NCBI RefSeq assembly: GCF_029027405.1
Contig: NZ_CP093396.1
Location: 2,119,497-2,183,496, forward strand
DNA from: Sulfurimonas sp.
Lineage (GTDB): Bacteria > Campylobacterota > Campylobacteria > Campylobacterales > Sulfurimonadaceae
Length of the DNA stretch: 64,000 bases
Reading direction: 5' to 3'
Below the pieces are notes generated by a model that was not told where the DNA came from, did no database searches, and saw only the letters and a program-made list of their open reading frames with translations. This document shows, one piece after another, positions 16,613 through 26,868 of this stretch. Each line of letters begins with the position of its first letter. Position 1 is the stretch's first letter. The position numbers and the translations under genes are program-made.

Positions 16613-19600
16613 TTATCTTTCCATATCTCTTTGTTTTAGGTTTTTTACTTGTTCTTTATGTAACTTAGAAATAGTTCGTTCTTGCTTCCAAGTAGGGTTT
16701 AATTTATTGAAATCTTTTAATAGCTGTGATGATTTATCCAATAGTTCTAATTTAGTTTCTTTATCAATCTTTGGAGTTTCCAACTGCTTATTTATCAATT
16801 TAAAATGCTCTATACCTCTATCTAGCATCTCATTTTTAATACCTGGTATAGCATCTATAATTCGTTCGCTATATCTATATTTGGCTAACTCATCATATAA
16901 ACCTAATTTATACTCTAGTTTAGATTTATTATCTAAATCACTTTTATCTATTGTTTCTATATATTGTTTTACTGCATCATTAGTTTTATTAGCTTTATAA
17001 AAGAAATCATTTAAATTTTCTTCTAAACACTTCTTTTCGACCTTGTAATTTTTTGGCATCTCTTCTAATACTCTCTTAATATCTTCAATTTGGTTTACAT
17101 TTCTTTTGAGTTCACTGGAGAGTGTTTTAGAAGCTTTAAATATCATGTCTTTATAATCATGTGCCTTTTGCTCATTTAGTGATTTATCAAGCGTTACGAT
17201 GAGTTTGTTTATAAACTCTTTTTCTTTATTAACATATTGCACTTTTAGTTTGTCATGCTTTGTAGGACTAATCGGCTCTAGTTCCTCTTTAATTTCTGTT
17301 GGTATCTTTAAATCAGTCTCAAGCTCTTTTGCAATTTCTTTAGGTTTGATGAATACTTGTTCTTTTTTAGGTGGATATTTATGTTTATCATTTTCAACAA
17401 AATCTTCTAAAAGATATGTTTTTTTATCCAATTCATTTTCTTTATTTATATGTAATGCAGCCGACTCTAAATCATTAGCAAACATATCGATATGCTCTTC
17501 ATAATAGCCATCTAAAATCTTTATATCAACCTCACCAAGATTTGAATTTTCTATAACTTCTCTAGCCGATTTGAACTCTCCATATTTTAAGTGTTCTTTT
17601 ACTGATTCTATGTTTTTTTGATATTCTTCATTTAAAAAGTATTCTTCTTTAAAATCTTCTAATCCTTTATTAAACTCGTCTATATTTTTTTGAATAAGTT
17701 CTCCGGGTATATCGTTTCTTTCAGACATAAATAAAAGATACTCTATAGAAATTTCATTTACATATTCTTCTATAAACTGTTCTTTATAATCATGCACCAA
17801 TGTTTCTAAAACCATATCATCTGCTTTACTCCAAACTTCTGGCGGTGGTTGTTTAGTATTGCTATACCAAATATTTTTTTTAATATTTTTCGGATTTACA
17901 TTTAATGCTTTTCCAAAATCCTTTATCATTTGGCTTTTGTCACTAAAGCTATCTAATTTGTAGGCTTCAACCAGTGTATCAATATCTTTGGCATCTTTGG
18001 CATTTGAGATTACAGCAAATAGTTTATAAAAGTCATTTTTATTCTTTTTCATAGATAAATTTTCAAATTTCATATTTTCTATTTCAGTAAAAACTTCTTT
18101 GTAGTTTTGATTTTTAATAATCTCATACGCTTCATCGGAAAATGAATCTAAATTAATAGGAGCATCTGGATTATTTAACTCTTGAATATCATCAATCTCT
18201 CTATTTTTAAATAGCTCTAAGTTCTCTTTTGAACTCATGGCTATTGTAAATACTTTTTTATCTATCTTCTCAACAGGAAGGTTAGCTGTATCTATATTTC
18301 TTGACTCTAAAAAGCTTTTAGGTACTTCTTTGATTTTGTCTTCATTTATCATGTACTGCATACCAGATAAAGTTTTAGTGTCTAAAACAGCTGCTAAATA
18401 CTTTTTACTTTCACTCTTGTTTGCAGCTGCTTTAATGTACTCCTTTGCTTTATCTTTGAACTCTGCTTTTGTCTTATACTGGTTCTCTAGCTTATTAATA
18501 GCTTTTAAATCTATTTCATTTATCTTTACTTGCACTTTTTTGTCATGAGAGTTCTGCATCATAGTGTCAAATATATTATTAATACCTCCTCTAGTGTTAT
18601 CATTAACTGGTACTACATCAACTTTTATAGAAGTTTCCATTTTGTCTTTAAACTCAAGAGTGTTTAAATTTATTTTACGCATATCGCTTTCAAAGATAGG
18701 ATATAAACCTGCATTTTTTTGTAAAAATCCGGTTAAATTATTTAACTCTTTTTCTTCATTGCTTAATTTAGTTTTTGAAGCTTTTTTAGTTTCTATTTTG
18801 TCCAGGTACTTTTTAAATGTATTGTTGTCTTCTAGTTTATGTACTTTTCTAAAATCATTAATATTTTTATGTATTTCATTATCAATTAATTTTCTTAGTT
18901 CTGAGTGTTTACCTATTTTATTCATATTTTGAGATAACTGTTCTTTAGTCTTTATCTCAATACCAAGTTCATTTTTTAGTCTACTTGATATAGTCTCTAA
19001 AAATTTACCACTATTAAAAATTGCAGTCGATACAGTCTCATAGTAAATAGTATTTTGGTTGTCATTTAAATATTTATGATAACTATCAATATTTAATATC
19101 TCTACCTCTACTTCTCTCTTCTCTAGTTCTAAAGATCGCTTCAAATCAACAGGAAGCAATTTTATATTTTCATTGTTTGTAGCTTTTTCTAAAGCATAAT
19201 TAAAATTTCTGTCTATTAGTTTATTTTCTTGTAGCTCTTTAACTAAAGTTTGATAGTTTTTTTTATCAAAATACTCTTTAAACTTCTCAAACTCTTTTAG
19301 ATTCTCTGGAGTATTTTTTATATGATCAACCTGATAAACTTTTGTTGAACTCTCAAATGTGTTTAAATCAAATCCTATACTCTTCATGTCTCTCGCAGAC
19401 ACATCTTTATTGTTCTTGACATTGTTGATAACAACATCTAGTTTTTTATCTATATTCTTAATGAAATTATTTGTAAATTCATCATTTATAGGAATAGCTT
19501 TATTGCTGCTCTTTACTTCATTTAGTACTTTTAAAAAATCTGATTTGATTGTAGTGTGGTATTCATCATCTAAAATATCTTTTTTTAGCTCTTTTATCTC

Positions 19601-20923
19601 TTTAACTAACTTTGATTTTGGCATCTTTGTTTCTAATGTATTAAGTCTATATAATAAACTATTTATATCTTTTTTTGAATCATCCTTTAAATAGTCATTT
19701 AAATAATACAAAGTGTCTTTTTTTATCTTACTATTAAATGTAAGTTCGCCTTTTGTAGTTTCAATATAAAGTTGAGCTTTATTTAGCTCAAGCTTCTTTT
19801 GAATAACTAGCTCTTGAGCTTCATTAGTTCTTTTATCTATTTCTTTATAAGCACCTGTTTGTTTTAAATACCACTCTATGCTGTCTCTTTTTTTTATTAA
19901 GCTCGTATAATTCTTTGTTGCCTGTTGCAAATCATACTCCAAGCCATTTAGCTTGTGGATAATAGCTCTTTTATCTGCATATAAATGACTTATATTATCA
20001 CTTATGACTTTTTTATCTTTTTTTAAAAGTTTTATATTTTCTTTTTGTTTTATTAAAATTTCTAAATCTTTGTCTATACTTTTGATAGTTTTAAGTAATC
20101 CATCGATGTTTTCATTTTCAAACTTTTTCATGTTTGATTGAAACCAACTTAAATCATTATGTTGCAGATATTTGAGTTGGCTATTAATGCCTAAAATTTT
20201 ATTAAAATTTATAAAATTCTCGTAGTTTAATCCTCTTGAACGAAGTTCACTAGCAAATGTGTCTTTTACCTTATTTATGTCATCTTTTTTTATATCTAAT
20301 CTCTTATCTTCCATAGCATTGTGTACTCTGACGATAGCATGTACATGTGTATGTTCTCTATCTCTATGTAAAACAAATATATAGTTATAGCCATCTTTTG
20401 CAAATTGTTTAGATAAAGTTTGTCGTGCTGCATCTAAAATTTCTTTATCATGAGTACCTGGTGCTTCTTTAGTTGAGAGTAAAATATGTTCAAAATCTTT
20501 ACCATTTTTTCTATTTGTAAAAGTTTCTTTCCATTCGTTATATAAAATTAATCTGTCTTGTTTTGATTCAAGTTTTCTACCATCATCACACTCTAAAACC
20601 AAATTTTTATCTAAAAAATCTGGTCTATTTTGTTCCATCTGTTCTATTTTATCAGGTGCTGCTTCTTCATTAAGTTCGTCTACATCACGAGCTAAATAAT
20701 CAAGAGCTTTCATCGTTGAGTAGCCTACATTTCTATTTGTTTTACCAGTTGCTTTATCTATATTTTTTATTATTTTAAATACAACTGGTGTAGGTACTCC
20801 ATCATAATATGCAATTTGATTGCTGTTAGGTGATTTAAAATGCATGACTTTACTTCTAATGGCTTTAGCCTTTTTACCGGCTCTGTCATACTCTTCATAT
20901 TCCTGTGCTAGATTCATAGACAT
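16613..20923 (-). CDS. MOBP-type conjugative relaxase, unusually long
   Basis: The N-terminal ~220 residues form a relaxase/mobilisation nuclease domain. The three-histidine metal motif is HRDREHTHVH (residues 186-195), and a Tyr in the KALDYLARD region (about residue 76) is a candidate nicking residue. The remaining ~1200 residues are Lys/Glu/Asn-rich and largely coiled coil, with no helicase or primase motif that I can see. At 1436 aa it is about twice the length of RP4 TraI. It begins 3 bp after the coupling-protein stop. It should nick at 13968/13969 and lead the strand through the T4SS. Confidence 0.85.
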   Translation of the reverse strand: MSMNLAQEYEEYDRAGKKAKAIRSKVMHFKSPNSNQIAYYDGVPTPVVFKIIKNIDKATGKTNRNVGYSTMKALDYLARDVDELNEEAAPDKIEQMEQNRPDFLDKNLVLECDDGRKLESKQDRLILYNEWKETFTNRKNGKDFEHILLSTKEAPGTHDKEILDAARQTLSKQFAKDGYNYIFVLHRDREHTHVHAIVRVHNAMEDKRLDIKKDDINKVKDTFASELRSRGLNYENFINFNKILGINSQLKYLQHNDLSWFQSNMKKFENENIDGLLKTIKSIDKDLEILIKQKENIKLLKKDKKVISDNISHLYADKRAIIHKLNGLEYDLQQATKNYTSLIKKRDSIEWYLKQTGAYKEIDKRTNEAQELVIQKKLELNKAQLYIETTKGELTFNSKIKKDTLYYLNDYLKDDSKKDINSLLYRLNTLETKMPKSKLVKEIKELKKDILDDEYHTTIKSDFLKVLNEVKSSNKAIPINDEFTNNFIKNIDKKLDVVINNVKNNKDVSARDMKSIGFDLNTFESSTKVYQVDHIKNTPENLKEFEKFKEYFDKKNYQTLVKELQENKLIDRNFNYALEKATNNENIKLLPVDLKRSLELEKREVEVEILNIDSYHKYLNDNQNTIYYETVSTAIFNSGKFLETISSRLKNELGIEIKTKEQLSQNMNKIGKHSELRKLIDNEIHKNINDFRKVHKLEDNNTFKKYLDKIETKKASKTKLSNEEKELNNLTGFLQKNAGLYPIFESDMRKINLNTLEFKDKMETSIKVDVVPVNDNTRGGINNIFDTMMQNSHDKKVQVKINEIDLKAINKLENQYKTKAEFKDKAKEYIKAAANKSESKKYLAAVLDTKTLSGMQYMINEDKIKEVPKSFLESRNIDTANLPVEKIDKKVFTIAMSSKENLELFKNREIDDIQELNNPDAPINLDSFSDEAYEIIKNQNYKEVFTEIENMKFENLSMKKNKNDFYKLFAVISNAKDAKDIDTLVEAYKLDSFSDKSQMIKDFGKALNVNPKNIKKNIWYSNTKQPPPEVWSKADDMVLETLVHDYKEQFIEEYVNEISIEYLLFMSERNDIPGELIQKNIDEFNKGLEDFKEEYFLNEEYQKNIESVKEHLKYGEFKSAREVIENSNLGEVDIKILDGYYEEHIDMFANDLESAALHINKENELDKKTYLLEDFVENDKHKYPPKKEQVFIKPKEIAKELETDLKIPTEIKEELEPISPTKHDKLKVQYVNKEKEFINKLIVTLDKSLNEQKAHDYKDMIFKASKTLSSELKRNVNQIEDIKRVLEEMPKNYKVEKKCLEENLNDFFYKANKTNDAVKQYIETIDKSDLDNKSKLEYKLGLYDELAKYRYSERIIDAIPGIKNEMLDRGIEHFKLINKQLETPKIDKETKLELLDKSSQLLKDFNKLNPTWKQERTISKLHKEQVKNLKQRDMER

Positions 20924-20925
20924 AT

Positions 20926-22569
20926 TTATTTATCTTCATTACGGGGAACAAGTTTTTTTAATTTTCTATCTTCAAAATATAAATATGGTTTTGCTTTAAT
21001 TGGATGTTTGTAATAGTTCTTAACAAGTATATAAATTTGACCATCATTCATATTTAAGATATCTTGCTTTGATATTAGAGCTTGTCCTGAAAGTTGAGTA
21101 GATAAACTTTTGTTTGTGTGTCCATTAGCTCCAGCTGACCTACTTTCACTTCTGGTTTCTCTTGTAAAATCACCAATATACTTACTTGTCATTTCAGCTG
21201 TTTCTACATTTGTTTGAGGGAAAATAACTTTATATGCAGTAGAAGTGTTAATTTTACTAATATATGCTTTGCCATATAGTAACTCTATCTGACCATAATC
21301 TTGTGCTATTAAAAATGATATTATTTTATAGCTACGACCGAGTTCCGGCAAATCCACTAAATAAGGAATTTTACCAAATCTTGGGAACTCATCAAACATA
21401 CCTAAAATATCTAAGTCACTTTTTTTAGGCTCTTTTGATAATAATTTTCTTAAATTGAAGTCAATAAAAATCCTATTGACAGTTGCTAATCTTTCCAAAT
21501 CTTTTTCAGCTATCGTAATATAAAGAGTTGATGATTCTTGTCTAAAATCCTCAATAATTAAATCATTTGTTCTAAAACATTCTCTTACTGTTGTAGTAGC
21601 AAATATATTAAGTGGTGATTTACATGATGAAATTACACCAGAGAGTTCTTTATCAACTTTCCTTAAAAGTGAAATAGCTTCTTCTCTTATTCTTAAAGGT
21701 AAGGCTTCATCTTTTATCATGTCTTCTCTAATAAAATACATCATAGCTTCTGTTTCATCTTCAAATTGATACTCTTCACCATATAACTTACTAAAATCAG
21801 ATATTATCAACTCTCTAACATCTGGTATTGAAGTAAATCCATTTTTAAAAGTTAAATATAAGACAAACATTATAAATAAACTTCTACCTTCTTCCATCCA
21901 ATGATCATGGTGTTCTTTTTGTTGATAAATTAAATATCCAATTTGGTCTATAATCTCTTCTTTTTCATGCCATTGTAAATGTTGAAAAATTGATTTATCA
22001 AATGGATTAAATTTCATCGTTTCTAAAGATGCAGGATTGAATTTATAAATTTTAGATCCAAACTTTTTTTTTCTATATTCGTTTGTTTTATCGTAAAGCT
22101 CTCCTTTTACATCAAGCACAAAAGCAGAACCCTCATGAGTCAGTAAATTTGGTATAGCAATACCGGCTGTTTTACCTTCCCCTGGAGGAGCCAATACCAA
22201 AACAGCTAATTTTTCATTATATCTCAATAGTTTATTTCCAAATTTACCTAAAACAACACCTGATTTTTCAAGCAATTTCATTTTTTTTATTTGTGCCGCA
22301 GTTGCAAAACTTGCACTGCCATGTTCGCCTTTTACACCTTTTTTTGGTAAAAAGACTAAAAAAGGAAATACAAAAGCAACAATAGTAGACAGTTTAAATA
22401 TTGGTTGTGCCGTTTTATTTACTATACTCTCAAGAGCTTCAACATGCTGCCAAAGGTGCAACTTAAGTGGATCTATTTGAAATATAAAATGTATGCTATA
22501 CAAGTATAATATAGGTGTAAAAGTAAATAATAAAAATAAAAATAAATAAAATCTATGTAAAAATTTCAT
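20926..22569 (-). CDS. virD4: VirD4/TraG-type coupling protein
   Basis: This 547-aa ATPase hands the relaxase-DNA complex to the secretion channel. It has two N-terminal membrane helices (about residues 5-28 and 60-76), the Walker A motif APPGEGKT (127-134), and a Walker B region LDILGMFDEFPRFGKI. The ending matches TraG/VirD4 proteins of the shorter class. It overlaps the virB11 stop by 4 bp and precedes the relaxase by 3 bp, so the three are cotranscribed. Confidence 0.92.
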   Translation of the reverse strand: MKFLHRFYLFLFLLFTFTPILYLYSIHFIFQIDPLKLHLWQHVEALESIVNKTAQPIFKLSTIVAFVFPFLVFLPKKGVKGEHGSASFATAAQIKKMKLLEKSGVVLGKFGNKLLRYNEKLAVLVLAPPGEGKTAGIAIPNLLTHEGSAFVLDVKGELYDKTNEYRKKKFGSKIYKFNPASLETMKFNPFDKSIFQHLQWHEKEEIIDQIGYLIYQQKEHHDHWMEEGRSLFIMFVLYLTFKNGFTSIPDVRELIISDFSKLYGEEYQFEDETEAMMYFIREDMIKDEALPLRIREEAISLLRKVDKELSGVISSCKSPLNIFATTTVRECFRTNDLIIEDFRQESSTLYITIAEKDLERLATVNRIFIDFNLRKLLSKEPKKSDLDILGMFDEFPRFGKIPYLVDLPELGRSYKIISFLIAQDYGQIELLYGKAYISKINTSTAYKVIFPQTNVETAEMTSKYIGDFTRETRSESRSAGANGHTNKSLSTQLSGQALISKQDILNMNDGQIYILVKNYYKHPIKAKPYLYFEDRKLKKLVPRNEDK

Positions 22570-23543
22570 AGTTGGTTCTCCTTTAATAATTCTTTCATGG
22601 GCATGATTTCTACTATTTGATGGTGATACATTTGAATAATATGATCAACACCACTTCGCATAAGGTTATGCATCGCTTTTAGTGAAATTGGATTCTTTGT
22701 ATGTCCTAAATTTGACTCCAGTGCAGTGATTGCATCTACTGGTGTATTTGCATGTAATGTTGCTATCATTCCTTTATGACCTGTATTACCTAGTCTTAAG
22801 AATGTTGATGTGTTGTTAGTGTCAAGTTCTCCAACTAATAGAACAGTTGGTCTTATTCTCGTTGAAATATCTGTAGCTTCTTTGTATGTAGTTTGTGAAA
22901 TATTTGAACCACTTTTTGAAATTAGAAGTTGTGTTTTATTTCTATGTGGTATGTTTAATTCTGGAGAATCTTCTATAGTGACAACTCTATAATTTATATT
23001 GATAAATTCTATTAAAGCATTAAACAGTGATGTTTTACCGCTATTAGTTCCACCAGATATTAGAACATTTTCTTCTTTGTCCATAATAGCTTTTATTTTT
23101 GCCTCAAAACTATCATTTTTATTATAAGTTGGATTACCTGCTTCTTTATATGAGTCTGGTATTTCAGATTTTAAAAAACTCTCAAGATGAAACTTTGTAG
23201 GTTTTTGAATACGAATGTTTATAGTGTTACAGTCATGAATTGAGCGAAGTATAGATTTATGAATTACATTTACACGATTATATGTTCCTGGTATTGCTGT
23301 ACTTAAATTTATAGTCTTTTCATCAAACTTTTGATTTGACCAAGTAGCTAACTGTTTTGGGAAGTTTTCCAAAAAAGCTTGAGTTATTACTTTGCTATTT
23401 ATGTATTCCCATGTTTCATTACCTAAATCAAGTTTAGCTATACCAGGTTCATCTAAGATAATCTCATTTATATCAGTCCTTTTTAGTATAGGACTGATAT
23501 CGCTTAACAAGTTCTTTAATATTTGTGAAGATTTATGAGGCAT
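22566..23543 (-). CDS. virB11: VirB11-type hexameric ATPase
   Basis: The 325-aa protein carries the VirB11/TrbB core: Walker A GGTNSGKT (residues 164-171), the Asp box ITIEDSPEL-like stretch (VVTIEDSPELNI), RIRPTVLLVGEL as Walker B, and the His box region GHKGMIATLHANT. It is a cytosolic traffic ATPase that switches the channel between pilus assembly and DNA transfer. It sits directly before the coupling protein gene. Confidence 0.93.
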   Translation of the reverse strand: MPHKSSQILKNLLSDISPILKRTDINEIILDEPGIAKLDLGNETWEYINSKVITQAFLENFPKQLATWSNQKFDEKTINLSTAIPGTYNRVNVIHKSILRSIHDCNTINIRIQKPTKFHLESFLKSEIPDSYKEAGNPTYNKNDSFEAKIKAIMDKEENVLISGGTNSGKTSLFNALIEFININYRVVTIEDSPELNIPHRNKTQLLISKSGSNISQTTYKEATDISTRIRPTVLLVGELDTNNTSTFLRLGNTGHKGMIATLHANTPVDAITALESNLGHTKNPISLKAMHNLMRSGVDHIIQMYHHQIVEIMPMKELLKENQL

Positions 23544-23548
23544 ATTAG

Positions 23549-25732
23549 CTACCTATTAACTCTTAAAATCTCTTTAGTACTTTGATGAAAAATAGAGCTA
23601 TCAGGTCTTAAAAAATCTGTTATAAGATTATATTTATCTATTTTTTCATAGTAATTCCATTTTCTACAATCTTTGTGAGTGTATGATTTTGTAAAATAAC
23701 ATTCTTTTAGTGGATACTCATCATCACAACCTATTCCAAGATTTTTTTTGTATATTTTGGTTGAACTAATTACATCGCCTCCTGAGCAACTAGAATATGT
23801 AACACGCAAATCCTCAAAAAAAGTGCCAATAAATAAAGTTGTAGTAATATTAATAACATCGTCATTATAAGTTGGATACAAGCCACCACCAAAATCTATA
23901 ACCTTACTGTCATCACCATAAAATATATAATCATCATTAACTTTATCAAGTCTTTTATATCCTAATTGTTCTACAAACTCTAAGTTTTGTACACTCTTGA
24001 CATAAGGTTGAGGAGCTAATGCTACATCATCACTACCATCATCACTTATGTAAACATCTGTATTTTCAAACTGATTATCAGTAAAAAAGAGTTTTACATG
24101 TTTTGTTCCAGTTAATTTTATATCATCATTCTCCCATCTAATTAGCTCTTGTTTATGAGGAAAATTGAAAGGTTGCTTTAAACACTGTGTAAGATATTTT
24201 TTATTATCTGTATCTGGGTCTTTAAACCATTTTCTACTTTTTGGATAAGACTGATGATTATTAAAATCATGTTCATACCCACAAAATTCTTCATACAGTT
24301 CTAATGCTCCATCTGTTGAAGGTTGACATTTAGTAATATATTTAACTATATTATTTACATCTCTATAAGCTACTCTTTTTTCAAATACTACCTTATCATC
24401 TCCAATTTGTTTAGGAGTGCATGTGTCATCAGTGATATAATGTCTAAAATCTACACTTGAGTCTTTACATTCTCCGGCAAAAACTTTTTTATTTTCAAAC
24501 ATATAATAAAATTTTTCTTGCTGAACACTTATCTTATTTGTAAAATCATCTCTAATCTGACAATCTTCATAAGTAGAGATAAGTTCATTAGTATTTTTTT
24601 CATAAGCACAAGGCTTTATCTCTTTTATAGACCCTTCTACATTGGCAACAGTTCTGTAACCAAATTGTACCTTTTTAGTTTTGTAATTAATAAGTGGAGA
24701 ACATTCTTTATTTATCTCAATAAAAGTAGACACATCAAATGTTATATCACTATCTACACAACTACCGATGAGTATATCTTTTGTATTAAATATATAAAAT
24801 AGCTGTTCCTGTTGTACTTGCTTAAGCAAGTCTTTTCTAAAAACTATGTCACAACCAACAGTTTTTGATTGAAGTTTTACAGGAGTTTTATAATCAACTG
24901 TGCAATCTTTAACCAAAAATTCTCCACCATCTTTAAAAGCAACTTTTCTTGAAGATACAAATACTTCTTTAGTTTTATAATCTATAATAGGATTACACTT
25001 TTTAGTTGTAATTTCTATGGGTACTGCATCACCCTTATTTATACAAGTATCTCCTACAAGCGTTCTAAATTGAATAGTATTACCATCAATGATATTGTCA
25101 CAACCAACAGTCTTTTCTTTTTTAGATGCTGGAGGATTTGCTGTTCTAGGTTTATCATCTTTGCGGTATGGAGATGAAGATGGTTGTCTAGTACCTGAAC
25201 TTGTAGCTAATGTACCTGCTACACCATTTGTCGGAGAATAATCACTTTGGTACTCATCTCTTTTATTTTTACTATCATCATCTTTATTCTTAGAATTTGA
25301 ACTATCTACTTTATCCTTTTTATTAGAATTTGATTTATTACTATTTGGCATCTTTGAAACAGTGTTTAAATCATTATTTAAACTTTTAATATCTCCCTGA
25401 GCCTTAAAAATAGAGTTAGCTTCTATATTTGTAGAAGTTACTAAAATTGAATTAAGTGGTTTTTTAATTCTAATTGTAGCTTTACCTTTTTGTATTTCTG
25501 TCCATAAAATATCAATTTTATTTTTTCCACTTAATAATTTTGTGGGTTTATAAACTCCTTTTATTTCGTAAGTACCTTTAAAATTTTTATCAAATAAAAT
25601 TTTTGCTGTTACTTTACCATTCTTATTTTTAATAAACATACTATCTATCGACTCAACTTTTATTACATCTTTAGCATTTAAAGATATAAACAAACTTAGT
25701 AATATTATTACTGTTTTTATAATTACTTTCAT
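23549..25732 (-). CDS. Exported cysteine-repeat protein within the T4SS operon
   Basis: I do not recognise this 727-aa protein. It has a signal peptide (residues 1-20), a beta-rich domain (21-115), and a Ser/Asn/Lys linker (about 125-205). Three tandem repeats of about 80-90 residues follow, each with four cysteines at similar spacing (211/230/246/277; 294/325/344/375; 391/422/438/469), then a partial fourth (484, 517) and a C-terminal beta-rich domain. Each repeat shows a C-x(7)-YKTKxV-like stretch. It lies between virB10 and virB11 with tight spacing (it overlaps virB10 by 4 bp). It may be a surface or channel-tip component, possibly for recipient contact. Confidence 0.7.
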   Translation of the reverse strand: MKVIIKTVIILLSLFISLNAKDVIKVESIDSMFIKNKNGKVTAKILFDKNFKGTYEIKGVYKPTKLLSGKNKIDILWTEIQKGKATIRIKKPLNSILVTSTNIEANSIFKAQGDIKSLNNDLNTVSKMPNSNKSNSNKKDKVDSSNSKNKDDDSKNKRDEYQSDYSPTNGVAGTLATSSGTRQPSSSPYRKDDKPRTANPPASKKEKTVGCDNIIDGNTIQFRTLVGDTCINKGDAVPIEITTKKCNPIIDYKTKEVFVSSRKVAFKDGGEFLVKDCTVDYKTPVKLQSKTVGCDIVFRKDLLKQVQQEQLFYIFNTKDILIGSCVDSDITFDVSTFIEINKECSPLINYKTKKVQFGYRTVANVEGSIKEIKPCAYEKNTNELISTYEDCQIRDDFTNKISVQQEKFYYMFENKKVFAGECKDSSVDFRHYITDDTCTPKQIGDDKVVFEKRVAYRDVNNIVKYITKCQPSTDGALELYEEFCGYEHDFNNHQSYPKSRKWFKDPDTDNKKYLTQCLKQPFNFPHKQELIRWENDDIKLTGTKHVKLFFTDNQFENTDVYISDDGSDDVALAPQPYVKSVQNLEFVEQLGYKRLDKVNDDYIFYGDDSKVIDFGGGLYPTYNDDVINITTTLFIGTFFEDLRVTYSSCSGGDVISSTKIYKKNLGIGCDDEYPLKECYFTKSYTHKDCRKWNYYEKIDKYNLITDFLRPDSSIFHQSTKEILRVNR

Positions 25733-26868
25733 CTATTTTTTCCTTTTTTATAAGATTGAATTTTATTTACCAATCGAACATCTACTTTGTTATTCTCAGC
25801 TTGAGAAAACCAAATATCATCTATAGGTACTATATAAATACGAGTACCGGCAGGTATTTCAAGCGTTGGCTCAACTTTTTGCTCCTTTATAATTTGATTT
25901 GTGATAGAAGAAATGTCATTTTTATAATCTCTAATAATGTCATTTCTGGCATCGGTTGTTGTTGCCGAGCCAATAGTAGTTGTTTTTATTCCATCTGTCG
26001 CAAGATAACCTACAGCATTTGATACAGTTGATAAAGTAATAGCTAAACCAAACCTCATGAACCAACGATTATCTAGTTCACCTATTGCACCACTTCTGCC
26101 CATAACATCTGCACTTGATGCAAAAAGATTTATATTTACACCTTGAGGGGTTCTTATTTTGGTCCAGGTAATAGCTAATCTTTCATCACCAATTTTTTTA
26201 AGTGGGATATATCTACCATATGCTTTACTTCCTTTTGGTATTAAAATATTTCTCCCATGGGAAGCATATATATTATCTTCTATCATTGCCATGACAGGAC
26301 CATCTAAAGTTGAGTTTACTGTAGGAAGAAGTATCGCACTTATCATTGTATTTAGCTCTATAGTTCTTTCTAAATTAATATATAAAGAGGCAAGATTTTT
26401 ATTTTTACTATAATCAGATGCTCTTAGATAAGGGTCTTCTTCATCTTTTTCATCTACCTTGAGATTATTATGTAAAACATCATTTTTTTGAGTAACGATT
26501 TGTATCTTATTTTTAAAACTTGCTATCATCAATTTTGCAAGTATTTCTTTTCTTTTTTTTTCAGCTTCGGTCTCTTCATCTCTTTTAAGAAAGATTGAAT
26601 AATCTATATTTGGCTCCAGTACTATTTGTTTAGGTTTCGTAGCTTGTTTAGGTTTATAATATTTTTTTGGTGTAGGTTCAAGCTGAACAATAGGTTTTTG
26701 ACGAGGGAAATAATCAGCTGGTAGACTCAGGTTAAAGTCCATAAATTTAATTGCTGCATCTTCATCACTTGAATTAAAATATTTAGGAACAAGTATTATT
26801 CCTAAAGTAACTACTGTTAAAATTGCACCAAAGATTGTAAAATATTTATTTTCTTTAGTCATCTTCAA
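25729..26868 (-). CDS. virB10: VirB10/TrbI-type channel protein
   Basis: The 379-aa protein has one N-terminal membrane helix (about residues 9-27), a Pro/Lys-rich periplasmic linker (QLEPTPKKYYKPK), and a C-terminal TrbI/VirB10 domain with NIYASHGRNILIPKGSKAYG and a final AGTRIYIVPIDDIWF segment. VirB10 spans the periplasm and senses ATPase activity. It overlaps virB9 by 14 bp, typical of tight T4SS operons. Confidence 0.92.
   Translation of the reverse strand: MKMTKENKYFTIFGAILTVVTLGIILVPKYFNSSDEDAAIKFMDFNLSLPADYFPRQKPIVQLEPTPKKYYKPKQATKPKQIVLEPNIDYSIFLKRDEETEAEKKRKEILAKLMIASFKNKIQIVTQKNDVLHNNLKVDEKDEEDPYLRASDYSKNKNLASLYINLERTIELNTMISAILLPTVNSTLDGPVMAMIEDNIYASHGRNILIPKGSKAYGRYIPLKKIGDERLAITWTKIRTPQGVNINLFASSADVMGRSGAIGELDNRWFMRFGLAITLSTVSNAVGYLATDGIKTTTIGSATTTDARNDIIRDYKNDISSITNQIIKEQKVEPTLEIPAGTRIYIVPIDDIWFSQAENNKVDVRLVNKIQSYKKGKNR

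Noticed and set aside
16605..20900. Several plus-strand frames of 100-130 codons opposite the relaxase
   Set aside because: They are shadows of the AT-rich relaxase gene, rich in Ser/Leu/Phe, without ribosome sites.
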